Source: Hymenobacter cellulosivorans
GTDB taxonomy: Bacteria; Bacteroidota; Bacteroidia; Cytophagales; Hymenobacteraceae
Length of the DNA: 64,000 bases
Direction: 5' to 3'
NCBI RefSeq assembly: GCF_022919135.1
Contig: NZ_CP095049.1
Span: 4,716,501 to 4,780,500 of the forward strand
Shown here: positions 49,629 through 57,643 of the stretch, piece after piece
Numbering within the stretch: the first letter of the stretch is position 1
How the letters are laid out: every line of letters begins with the position of its first letter
Made by a program: the position numbers and the translations under genes
Notes under the pieces: generated by a model
Databases searched by the model: none
What the model was told of the DNA's origin: nothing
Seen by the model: only the letters and a program-made list of their open reading frames with translations

Positions 49629-50680
49629 GGCAGACCACCTACTCGGTACTGCTGACCATCCGTGTGCGGCACCATTACTTTCAGGACCCGACTACCAAGT
49701 GCCTGACCATCGGGCCCACTCCGACCACGGCCGAGCGGCTGCGGCGGGCCGGCCTGCTAACCCGCTACGTAGGCTCCGACTTCGTGGTGCTCTCGCCTAG
49801 GCCCCTGGTAGAGCACAAGTGGCCGGCGGGCTTTTTCCCCCTTACGTTTCGGGTGCAGCCCGACAGCCCGTATTTCCACAACTTCACCGACCTGCCCTTA
49901 ACTACCGGTGCTGGGGAGTTCTATTACCTGAGTGCCCCGGGCCCGGAAGTGGCTCCGTGGCGACTAACGGCAGAAACCCAGCTGGGCGCAGCCGACCTGC
50001 TGCCGCTCCGCCCGCTCGCCTTCGACTTTACCGTGGATGCGCACCCGGGCCAGAAGGTAGAGCTGGAGCTATTTGACCTGATGCGTAACGAACTGGTGCA
50101 GAAGGCCGAGCTGCCAGCGGAAGTCACCGCCTGGCCCGTGGACCTGCGCCGCCGCGGCAGTGGCCGCTACCAGCTCCGGACGGCTACTACAACGCTGCTG
50201 GACTTCTACGCTGCTGATTCGCGGGAAATTTTCCCGGGTTGGGGCCTACTGAAAATTCGGGAGCTGCCGCAGGACCAGGCTCCCACGTTTGAGTTGGAGT
50301 GCGGAGCCCGCGCTACCTTCTGGCACTACTGGCTGACCAGCAAAAGCGCCCCGTTGCCGCCCGCATTGAGCATTGTGGCCTCGCCACGAAAAAAGCCGGC
50401 CGGGGCCGCGAAGCCAGCGGCGGTGCCCCCCCCGCTGGTCACCTTCGCCCCTACCCAAACCCAGCCGAAAGGCATCAGTGCAGGCTTTGTGTCGGCCGAG
50501 GCAATTGCGCTGACCGAGCGTCCCACCATTGCCTACCAACTGCTAAGTACGCTGCCCGCTGCCCCCGACACTCCACAGGTAGTATTGCCCGACCTGCCCC
50601 AGCCCGATGTGGCCTCGGTGCGGGTAGAGCGCCACGCCGGACAGGCCGCAGTATTCTCCGAGGTCTTCATCCAAATCTAA
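49625..50680 (+). CDS. Unrecognised protein of the eCIS operon
   Basis: This 351-aa protein follows the DUF4255 gene with a 4-bp overlap and precedes the sheath gene by 36 bp. The N-terminal half is beta-rich (YSVLLTIRVRHHYFQDPTTK, FFPLTFRVQPDSPYFHNFTD). A middle segment (LAFDFTVDAHPGQKVELELF) continues this, and the C-terminal third is Pro/Ala-rich with a low-complexity linker (KKPAGAAKPAAVPP). No signal peptide or membrane helix is present, so it should be cytoplasmic and assemble with the particle. I recall uncharacterised genes at the same position in Bacteroidota eCIS loci, but no function. A structural or chaperone role is only inferred from position. Confidence 0.6.
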   Translation: MRQTTYSVLLTIRVRHHYFQDPTTKCLTIGPTPTTAERLRRAGLLTRYVGSDFVVLSPRPLVEHKWPAGFFPLTFRVQPDSPYFHNFTDLPLTTGAGEFYYLSAPGPEVAPWRLTAETQLGAADLLPLRPLAFDFTVDAHPGQKVELELFDLMRNELVQKAELPAEVTAWPVDLRRRGSGRYQLRTATTTLLDFYAADSREIFPGWGLLKIRELPQDQAPTFELECGARATFWHYWLTSKSAPLPPALSIVASPRKKPAGAAKPAAVPPPLVTFAPTQTQPKGISAGFVSAEAIALTERPTIAYQLLSTLPAAPDTPQVVLPDLPQPDVASVRVERHAGQAAVFSEVFIQI

Positions 50681-50716
50681 CTCTCATATCCCCAACCCTT
50701 TACCTAATCAGCGAAC

Positions 50717-53116
50717 ATGGAATACCAAACCCCGGGTGTTTACACCGTCGAGAAAAACGCCTTTCCCAATTCTGTGGTGGAGGTGGCCACGGCCATTCCG
50801 GCCTTTATCGGCTACACGGCCAAGGCCGACTTCAACGGCCTGAACATGAGCAACAAGCCCGTGCGGGTCGATTCGCTGAAAGAGTTTGAGGACTATTTCG
50901 GCCAGGGCGCCACGGTCAAGTTTAGCCTGCTCGACAAGGCTGGCGGGGCTGTACCGGAGGTCCGGGAAACCCGGCACGTGGCCACGCCCGATGTGCAACT
51001 CAGCGACGGCAGCACCTTTTTGCTGGTGCCCGATACCGACCCATTCTACCTCTACAACAGCGTCCGACTGTTTTACCTGAACGGCGGGGCTACCTGCTAC
51101 GTCATTTCCATCGGGCTCTATCAAACGCCTGTCAGCGGCGCAGCGGCACCCAGCGCGGGTGGCAATCAGGCCTCCCTGGAAAAGGCCCAGGCTCAACTAA
51201 AAGCCGCTCAGGACCGGCAAAAAGCGTTGGACCCCGCTCTGAAAGCCGATGATCCGGCCGTGGCAGCCGCTCAGGCCGACGTAGACTCGGCCCAGGCGCA
51301 GCTTTCATTCCAGCAGTCGAGTCAGGCGCTGGTGCTGGCCCAGGGCACGGCCGCGGCCGCGGTGGCGACGGTAGAGCGGAAGCAGAAGCAAGCCGCGGCC
51401 AAATCAGCTCTGGCCATCGTGCAGGACGAACAGAAGGCTGTGCTGAAAGAAGTGACTGATGCCAAGGCCGCCGTAGATGCCGATGCTGCCGCTACTGCCC
51501 CCACCCTGGACGCGGCCCTGGAAAAAGCCATTGACGACGCTCAGGCCGCGCTGGATAAAGAAACGGATGCCGCCCAGCGTGAACCCCTGATTCAGGATCT
51601 GCAGAAAGCCCAGCAGGCGTACAAGGATGCTGCTAACTCGGTCCTGACCTTCAAACTGCAAATGCAGGAGCACGCCCAGGCCCTGCTGGACGCCCACCAG
51701 CGGCTTACGCTGGTCAATGCCAAAGTAGACAAGGCCCAAAAGCTGGTCGACGACCTAGGTGCTCCGGCCGGCGGAACGGCAGTAGCGGTGGCCTCCACTG
51801 TGACGTACGAGCGGGTAACGGTGAAGAAGGAGGACTTCCTGACGGCCATCGACTCGCTGGAGTACGAGCAGGACCCGACCATGCTGGTGTGCCCCGACGC
51901 GCTGCTGCTCTCGAAGCAGGATTACTACACTGTGGCCCAGTACATGCTGATGCACTGCAAGGACAACCAGAACCGGGTGGCTCTGCTGGACGTGTACAAC
52001 GGCGCCGTGACCATGCCCCAGGCACCCATTATTGATCCGATTATCAAGGACTTCCGCGAAGGCGTGGGTCAGAATTACCTGAACTACGGGGCCGCTTACT
52101 TCCCCTGGGTGAAGTCGGCAGTGCTCTCGGAGGCCAACGTGTCGTTTGCTAACTTCTCTGATTCGCTCATGGACACCATCCGGGCTAAGACCCTGAGCCA
52201 GTTTCAACGGGCCCGGGTAGAGCCCGGCAACCAACTGGATATTTCGGTTATCGAGGCGGAAACCAGCACCACCGGAGAACTACTCAACCTGAGAAAGGAG
52301 CCCCTCAAGGATGCCGAGTACAACTCCCTGACGGCCTACAAGGATGTGACCGACAAGAGCAACCTGCTCACCCGGGTTACCCAGACCAACATCTTCGATT
52401 TGGCCAAGGACATGAACCTGCCCGTGTCGGCCAATCCGCAGCGCGAAGCCCTGGACAACACGGTGGTGCACAACGCCATGAAGACCCTGAGCAAGGATTA
52501 TATGGTGCTGGTGAAGGCCATCATGACCTACCTCAACACCCTGCCCCCGGCGGCAGCTATGGCCGGTATTTTCACGGCCGTAGATACCAACCGTGGCGTG
52601 TGGAAGGCGCCGGCCAACGTGAGCATGAACGGCGTGGTGGCCCCCACCGTGGCCCTGAGCGACAAAGACCAGGGCCGCCTAAACATCGACGCTGTGTCGG
52701 GCAAGTCCATCAACGCCATCCGGCCCTTCCCCGGCCTGGGTACGCTGGTGTGGGGTGCCCGCACTCTGGACGGCAACAGCCAGGACTGGCGCTACATCAA
52801 CGTGCGCCGCACCATGATTATGATTGAGCAGTCTATCAAGCTGGCAGCCCGCGCCTACGTGTTTGAGCCCAACGATGCCAACACCTGGACCACAGTGCGC
52901 AGCATGATCAATAACTTCCTCTTCAACCTTTGGAAGCAGGGCGCTTTGGCCGGCGGCTCCCCCGACGATGCCTACAGCGTGCAGATCGGGCTGGGCTCGA
53001 CGATGACGGCTGAAGATATTCTCAACGGCTACATGAACGTCACGGTGCTGCTGGCCATCGTGCGGCCCGCCGAATTTATCGTGCTGACTTTCCAGCAGCA
53101 GATGCAGAAATCCTAG
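50717..53116 (+). CDS. Contractile tail sheath protein with a coiled-coil insertion
   Basis: This 799-aa protein opens with MEYQTPGVYTVEKNAFPNSV and TAIPAFIGYTAKAD, the standard start of eCIS/phage sheath proteins, and carries the C-terminal sheath domain (RTMIMIEQSIKLAARAYVFE, WTTVRSMINNFLFNLWKQGA). Between about residues 138 and 362 lies a roughly 220-residue insertion, very rich in Ala, Gln, Asp and Lys, with heptad-like patterning (LEKAQAQLKAAQDRQKALDP and similar). The conserved core resumes with FLTAIDSLEYEQDPTMLVCP. Sheath proteins of this family usually lack such a block. The sheath surrounds the tube and contracts to drive it out. The insertion may form a helical surface spike or bundle between sheath subunits. 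Confidence 0.93.
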   Translation: MEYQTPGVYTVEKNAFPNSVVEVATAIPAFIGYTAKADFNGLNMSNKPVRVDSLKEFEDYFGQGATVKFSLLDKAGGAVPEVRETRHVATPDVQLSDGSTFLLVPDTDPFYLYNSVRLFYLNGGATCYVISIGLYQTPVSGAAAPSAGGNQASLEKAQAQLKAAQDRQKALDPALKADDPAVAAAQADVDSAQAQLSFQQSSQALVLAQGTAAAAVATVERKQKQAAAKSALAIVQDEQKAVLKEVTDAKAAVDADAAATAPTLDAALEKAIDDAQAALDKETDAAQREPLIQDLQKAQQAYKDAANSVLTFKLQMQEHAQALLDAHQRLTLVNAKVDKAQKLVDDLGAPAGGTAVAVASTVTYERVTVKKEDFLTAIDSLEYEQDPTMLVCPDALLLSKQDYYTVAQYMLMHCKDNQNRVALLDVYNGAVTMPQAPIIDPIIKDFREGVGQNYLNYGAAYFPWVKSAVLSEANVSFANFSDSLMDTIRAKTLSQFQRARVEPGNQLDISVIEAETSTTGELLNLRKEPLKDAEYNSLTAYKDVTDKSNLLTRVTQTNIFDLAKDMNLPVSANPQREALDNTVVHNAMKTLSKDYMVLVKAIMTYLNTLPPAAAMAGIFTAVDTNRGVWKAPANVSMNGVVAPTVALSDKDQGRLNIDAVSGKSINAIRPFPGLGTLVWGARTLDGNSQDWRYINVRRTMIMIEQSIKLAARAYVFEPNDANTWTTVRSMINNFLFNLWKQGALAGGSPDDAYSVQIGLGSTMTAEDILNGYMNVTVLLAIVRPAEFIVLTFQQQMQKS

Positions 53117-53174
53117 TCCGCACTATTCACTTACGTCTCTCACTCAAGCATTTACTCTTTAACCTTTTTCACAG

Positions 53175-53627
53175 ATGGCTGGCGAAGCACAGGATAACAA
53201 TTGGCCCCTACCTAAATTTTATTTCAAAGTAGACCTGGGCGACCAAACGGACGTGCCCTTTCAGGAAGTAAGTGGGCTCGAAGTCGAAACCCAGGTGGTA
53301 GAATACCGCGCCGGCAACAGCCCGGTGTTTTCGGTCATCAAGATGCCCGGCATTGCCAAAGTGGGCAACGTGACCCTGAAAAAGGGCATTTTCGCCAAGG
53401 ACAACAAGTTCTGGGACTGGTACTCGACCATCAAGCTCAACACCATCAAACGCTCGACGGTGGTTATTAAGCTTCTCGACGAGGGCGGCAACCCGACCAT
53501 GGTCTGGACGCTGAACAACGCCTGGCCGGTCAAGATTCAGGGCACCGACCTCAAGTCGGAAGGCAACGAGGTGGCCGTCGAAACCCTGGAAATTGCCTGC
53601 GAAACCCTGACCGTAGCCAACGCTTAA
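53175..53627 (+). CDS. Tail tube protein (TIGR02241 family), first copy
   Basis: This 150-aa protein matches the gp19/TIGR02241 tube family: WPLPKFYFKVDLGDQTDVPF, QEVSGLEVETQVVEYRAGN, NVTLKKGIFAKDN, FWDWYSTIKL and WTLNNAWPVKIQGTDLKSEG. It should form the hexameric inner tube through which cargo travels. It lies 58 bp after the sheath gene and 10 bp before the second tube gene. The length is normal for the family. Confidence 0.95.
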   Translation: MAGEAQDNNWPLPKFYFKVDLGDQTDVPFQEVSGLEVETQVVEYRAGNSPVFSVIKMPGIAKVGNVTLKKGIFAKDNKFWDWYSTIKLNTIKRSTVVIKLLDEGGNPTMVWTLNNAWPVKIQGTDLKSEGNEVAVETLEIACETLTVANA

Positions 53628-53637
53628 GCCGAAAGCT

Positions 53638-54159
53638 ATGCCAGACGAGGGCTACCCGCTGCTCAGTTTCTATTTCACCCTCGAAATCGTGGGCTTGCCC
53701 AAGGCCTCGGTCGACAATGCTTTTCAGGAAGTGTCGGGGCTGACGGCCGAAATGGAAACCATGGAAATCCGGGAAGGCGGCCAGAACCAGTACAAGTACC
53801 GGGTCCCGACTGTGGCCAAATACACCAACCTGGTGCTGAAGCGCGGGTTGATGAACGCCCAGTCGCCCCTGACGGAGTGGTGCATGAGTACAGTGGGCGC
53901 GGATCTTTCCGCGCCCATCGTGCTGCACAATGTGCTGCTGACCCTACTCAGCGAGGCCCAGCAGCCCCTGCAGAAGTGGACCTTTATCGACGCTTGGCCC
54001 GTGAAGTGCAGCCTTTCAGACTTCCGGGCCATGAAAGAGGCCGAACTGGCCATTGAAACGCTGGAGCTCAGCTACACCCGGTTTGAGAAAGTGCAGACGG
54101 TGGCGGCGGCGCGGGACTACGACGCCGAAGAAGCCAAGAAAAAACTGAATAAGAAGTAA
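53638..54159 (+). CDS. Tail tube protein (TIGR02241 family), second copy
   Basis: This 173-aa tube paralogue has PLLSFYFTLEIVGLPKASVD, FQEVSGLTAEMETMEIREGG, LVLKRGLMNAQSPLTEWCM and WTFIDAWPVKCSLSDFRAMK. The C-terminal extension of about 20 residues is charged. In PVC-like particles a second tube protein (Pvc5 type) starts the tube on the baseplate; position suggests that role here. It is followed after 5 bp by the DUF5908 gene. Confidence 0.93.
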   Translation: MPDEGYPLLSFYFTLEIVGLPKASVDNAFQEVSGLTAEMETMEIREGGQNQYKYRVPTVAKYTNLVLKRGLMNAQSPLTEWCMSTVGADLSAPIVLHNVLLTLLSEAQQPLQKWTFIDAWPVKCSLSDFRAMKEAELAIETLELSYTRFEKVQTVAAARDYDAEEAKKKLNKK

Positions 54160-54164
54160 CCACT

Positions 54165-54347
54165 ATGCCCATCGAAATCCGGGAGTTAGTCATCAAAGTA
54201 ACCGTGCACGACGATGCCCGGCCGCTGCCCGAGCCGGCAGCGGCTGGCATCGTGGGCGAAGATGCCCTGCGCCGCCTGCGCAAGGAGCTGACCGACAGCT
54301 GCGTTCAGCAGGTACTCAGTGAACTCAGCAAACGCCGGCAACGGTAA
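54165..54347 (+). CDS. DUF5908 small protein of the eCIS
   Basis: This 60-aa protein starts with MPIEIRELVIKVTV, the recognised DUF5908 opening, followed by a Pro-rich linker and a charged helix (EDALRRLRKELTDSCVQQVL) ending in KRRQR. DUF5908 genes occur between tube and LysM-hub genes in eCIS loci. The function is unknown; a small baseplate or chaperone factor is possible. It lies 5 bp after the tube gene and 18 bp before the hub gene. Confidence 0.85.
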   Translation: MPIEIRELVIKVTVHDDARPLPEPAAAGIVGEDALRRLRKELTDSCVQQVLSELSKRRQR

Positions 54348-54365
54348 GTATCTCAGTAGCGTGTT

Positions 54366-55067
54366 ATGACTCTCGTTAAGCTCAAGATTCAGGCCTACAA
54401 GGACCCCCTGTTCAGCATGGAGGCCAGTAGCTACGACGCCCTGATTAACCCCGAATCCCTGTCGCACACCCAGTCCATTAACTATAGTAATAATCAGGGA
54501 CCGGGCGGACTGGGACCTTCGCCCAAGTTCAAGAACCTGGACAACGGCGAGGTCAGCTTTGACTTGTTTCTGGACAGCACCGGGGCTATCCGGCCCACTG
54601 GTCCGGGCACTAGTCCCAACAAAGTCAGCAAGCCCAGGGAAGTCAAAAACGAGATTAAAAAGCTGCGCGACGTCGTGTTCGACTACCACGGCAAGCTCCA
54701 CGGGCCCTACTACCTGCAATTGCTCTGGGGCAGCTTTATCTTTAAGTGCCGCCTGACCAAGTTCAAGGTCGACTACACGCTGTTCCGGCCCGACGGCTCG
54801 CCGCTGCGGGCCAAGGTGTCGATGACGTTCATCAGCTTCACCGACCCCAAAACCCTGGCCCAGCAGGCCGATAAGCAGTCGGCCGATTTGTCGCACCAGC
54901 ATTTGGTCAAAAGTGGTGACACGCTGCCGCTGCTCTGCCACCAGGTGTACGGCTCCTCCGAGTATTATCTGCAGGTGGCGCGCTTCAACAAGCTGGTGCA
55001 TTTCCGCCACCTGCAGCCGGGCACCTACCTGGTATTTCCCCGCCTGACTACCCGCACCGATGCCTGA
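54366..55067 (+). CDS. LysM-containing baseplate hub adaptor (Pvc7/Afp7-like)
   Basis: This 233-aa protein has an N-terminal tube-protein-like domain (VKLKIQAYKDPLFSMEASSY, DNGEVSFDLFLDSTGAIRP, GSFIFKCRLTKFKVDYTLF) and a C-terminal LysM domain (HQHLVKSGDTLPLLCHQVYG, PGTYLVFPRL). In PVC and Afp this protein links the spike hub to the tube. The Pro/Gly-rich loop at about 45-85 is usual. It overlaps the spike gene by 8 bp. Confidence 0.93.
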   Translation: MTLVKLKIQAYKDPLFSMEASSYDALINPESLSHTQSINYSNNQGPGGLGPSPKFKNLDNGEVSFDLFLDSTGAIRPTGPGTSPNKVSKPREVKNEIKKLRDVVFDYHGKLHGPYYLQLLWGSFIFKCRLTKFKVDYTLFRPDGSPLRAKVSMTFISFTDPKTLAQQADKQSADLSHQHLVKSGDTLPLLCHQVYGSSEYYLQVARFNKLVHFRHLQPGTYLVFPRLTTRTDA

Positions 55068-56832
55068 TACCTCTACCGACTTAGTTACCTACCGCATCCT
55101 GACCGACGGGCAGGAAATCAGCAGCGCCTACATCGTGGAGGCGCTGGAGGTGTATAAAGCCGTCAACCGTATCAGTACGGCCTTCGTCCACATTCACGAC
55201 GGCAGCCCTTCCGACGAAGACTTTCCCATCAGCGACTCGGCCACGTTTCTGCCCGGGGCCGCCATTACTATTCAGGCCGGCTACCACACCGAAGACACAA
55301 CTATCTTTCAGGGCATCATCGTCAAGCACGGCATTGAAGTGCGGGAAGGCCAGGCACCGATGCTGGTGCTGGAATGCCGGGACAAGGCCCTGAAAATGAC
55401 CGTAGGCCGCAAAAGCCAAGTCTTTGCCGACAGTACCGACAGCGCCGCCATCAGCCAGATTATCGGCACCTATGGCCTGAGCACGGCTGTGGACTCGACC
55501 AGCACCACCCACGCCAGCTTGGTGCAGTACTACTGCACCGACTGGGATTTTATAGTGGCCCGGGCCGAGGCCAACGGCCTGGTAGTACTCAGTGAGCAAG
55601 GCAAGCTAACCGTAACCAAGCCCGACCCCTCGGCTTCCCCGGTCCTGACCCTGACCTACGGCGACGCGCTGCTCAGCTTTGCCCTGCAGCTGGACGCCAG
55701 CAGCCAGTACAAATCGGTGACCAGCCAGGGCTGGGACTTCAAAAACCAGCAGATGCTGGAAGCCACAGCCGCGACGCCCAGCGCCAAGGGCCCCGGCAAC
55801 GTGACCAGCCCGACGCTGGCCGACGTGGTGTCGCCGGACGTGTACAGCCTGCAAACCAGCGCCGCCCTGGACAAGCCCAGTCTGCAAAGCTGGGCCGATG
55901 CGCTGCAACTGAAGTCGGTGCTGGCCAAAGTGCGGGGCACCGTTAAGTTTCCGGGCACGGCCAACGTAAAGCCGGGCAGCGTGGTGCAGCTCAAGGGCCT
56001 GGGGGCGCGCTTCAACGGGGCCGCCTACGTCTCGGAAGTAACGCACGCCATTGCCGACGGCAACTGGACCACCGAAGTGGGCCTGGGCCTGGATGAGCAC
56101 TGGTTTACAGAGCGCAATCCGGACCTGAATAACACCCCGGCGGGCATCGTGCCCGGCGTGCAGGGCCTTTATAACGCGGTGGTTACCAAAATCAATGCTG
56201 ACCCCGACAACCAGTTCCGGGTGCAGGTCACGGTGCCGATTATGCAGAATAAGACCCTCTGGGCCCGGTTAGGGCTGCCCTACGCTTCCTCCGGCAACGG
56301 GCTCTACAGCTTTCCCGAGGTGAGCGACGAGGTAATCCTGGGCTTTTTCAACAACGACCCGCAATTTCCCGTGATTCTGGGCAGCCTCTACAGCAGCGGC
56401 CGGGCCCCGGGCTACACCCCCGACGAGAAAAACGCCACCAAAGCCTGGACCACGCCTAATAAGCTCACCCTGGCGTTCGACGACGAGAAAAAAGTTATTA
56501 CCCTCAAGACGCCCGGCAACAACCAGCTCATTATCAGCGACGACGCCAAGGGCATCACCATCTCCGACCAGAACAACAACAAGATTGAGCTGTCCTCGTC
56601 CGGCATTTTGCTTAAAAGCGCGGGCAGCATTCAGCTCAAAGCCCAGACCGACGTGCAGGCCGAAGCCAGCACCGGCAACGTGACGCTCAAGGCCACCCAG
56701 AAACTATCGTTCGAAGGCCTGGAAGTGGCCGGCACCGCCCAAACCCAGCTTAAAATGAGCGGCTCCGTGAGCGCCGAGCTTTCCGCCAGCGGCCAGACCA
56801 CCGTGCGCGGGGCCATGGTCATGATCAACTAA
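55060..56832 (+). CDS. VgrG-like spike protein (Pvc8/Afp8-like)
   Basis: This 590-aa protein has the gp27/gp5-like layout of VgrG-type spikes. An N-terminal hub domain (about 1-345) carries YRILTDGQEISSAYIVEALE and FQGIIVKHGIEVREGQAPML. The gp5 OB-fold follows (about 365-450: LYNAVVTKINADPDNQFRVQ, VSDEVILGFFNNDPQFPVIL). A C-terminal triple beta-helix (about 460-590) repeats short Ile/Leu/Lys motifs (ITLKTPGNNQLIISDDAKGI, LLKSAGSIQLKAQTD). No toxin domain is fused to its end. It forms the central spike that pierces the target membrane and is capped by the PAAR protein encoded next. Confidence 0.95.
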   Translation: MPDTSTDLVTYRILTDGQEISSAYIVEALEVYKAVNRISTAFVHIHDGSPSDEDFPISDSATFLPGAAITIQAGYHTEDTTIFQGIIVKHGIEVREGQAPMLVLECRDKALKMTVGRKSQVFADSTDSAAISQIIGTYGLSTAVDSTSTTHASLVQYYCTDWDFIVARAEANGLVVLSEQGKLTVTKPDPSASPVLTLTYGDALLSFALQLDASSQYKSVTSQGWDFKNQQMLEATAATPSAKGPGNVTSPTLADVVSPDVYSLQTSAALDKPSLQSWADALQLKSVLAKVRGTVKFPGTANVKPGSVVQLKGLGARFNGAAYVSEVTHAIADGNWTTEVGLGLDEHWFTERNPDLNNTPAGIVPGVQGLYNAVVTKINADPDNQFRVQVTVPIMQNKTLWARLGLPYASSGNGLYSFPEVSDEVILGFFNNDPQFPVILGSLYSSGRAPGYTPDEKNATKAWTTPNKLTLAFDDEKKVITLKTPGNNQLIISDDAKGITISDQNNNKIELSSSGILLKSAGSIQLKAQTDVQAEASTGNVTLKATQKLSFEGLEVAGTAQTQLKMSGSVSAELSASGQTTVRGAMVMIN

Positions 56833-56882
56833 GCTTTCCTTACCGCAACTCTCTTTCTACCAACCGCTTTCCTCTTCACGCT

Positions 56883-57182
56883 ATGCCCTTCGCCGCCCGC
56901 CTTACCGACATGCATACCTGCCCCATGCAAACCCCGGCCGTGCCGCCTATTCCGCACGTGGGCGGCCCCATCGTGGGCCCGGGCGTGCCCACGGTGCTCA
57001 TCGGGGGGCTGCCCGCGGCCGTGCTCGGCGACTCGGCCGTGTGCGTTGGTCCACCCGATTCTATTGTCATGGGCTCTACCACGGTCATGATTGGTGGCAG
57101 ACCGGCGGCCCGCATGGGCGACCCCACGGCCCACGGGGGCAGCATTGTGCTGGGCTTCCCTACAGTCCTGATTGGCGGCTAA
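56883..57182 (+). CDS. PAAR-domain spike tip protein
   Basis: This 99-aa protein is a complete PAAR domain: an N-terminal ARLTDMHTCPMQTP stretch, then VPTVLIGGLPAAVLGDSAVC and STTVMIGGRPAARMGDPTAH with the paired His and Cys metal ligands, ending in FPTVLIGG. PAAR proteins bind a metal ion and sharpen the tip of VgrG-type spikes. No effector domain is attached. The spike stop is 50 bp upstream. Confidence 0.95.
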   Translation: MPFAARLTDMHTCPMQTPAVPPIPHVGGPIVGPGVPTVLIGGLPAAVLGDSAVCVGPPDSIVMGSTTVMIGGRPAARMGDPTAHGGSIVLGFPTVLIGG

Positions 57183-57198
57183 GCAACCCTACTTCTTC

Positions 57199-57621
57199 AT
57201 GGAACACGGCATTGCCTCTTTTCTGGGCCGGGGCTGGAGCTTTCCACCCCACTTCGATGAGCGTACCAAGCTGCTGGTGACGGCCACCGACGAGGACGAC
57301 ATCCGCCAGAGCCTGCACATTCTGTTTCACACCGAGCCGGGCGAGCGAATCATGCAGCCCGAGTACGGCTGTGCCCTGCGCCAGTTCTTGTTCGAGCATC
57401 CTTCCCTCTCGACTATTACGCACATGCAGGATGTGATTTCCAAGGCCATCCTGCGCTTTGAGCCCCGCATTCTGGTGCAGGCCGTACTCGTCGATACCCA
57501 GCAACTCAACGATGCGCTGCTCTTCATTCACGTCGACTACACGATTCGCACCGTCAACAGCCGCCACAACGTGGTGTTTCCCTTCCTGCGCGAGGCTACG
57601 CTGCTGGGCGGCAAGATTTAA
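57199..57621 (+). CDS. GPW/gp25-family baseplate protein (Afp9-like)
   Basis: The ATG at 57199 (MEHGIASFLGRGWSF) is preferred over an in-frame TTG inside the PAAR stop. The 140-aa product shows the gp25 signature: DDIRQSLHILFHTEPGERIM, QPEYGCALRQFLFEHPSLST, and RIL-VQAVLVD-type strands, ending in VDYTIRTVNSRHNVVFPFLR. gp25 proteins connect the baseplate wedge to the first sheath ring. It is followed by the first baseplate-J gene after 22 bp. Confidence 0.93.
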   Translation: MEHGIASFLGRGWSFPPHFDERTKLLVTATDEDDIRQSLHILFHTEPGERIMQPEYGCALRQFLFEHPSLSTITHMQDVISKAILRFEPRILVQAVLVDTQQLNDALLFIHVDYTIRTVNSRHNVVFPFLREATLLGGKI

Positions 57622-57643
57622 CTTCTGATTACGCTTTAGCTTA

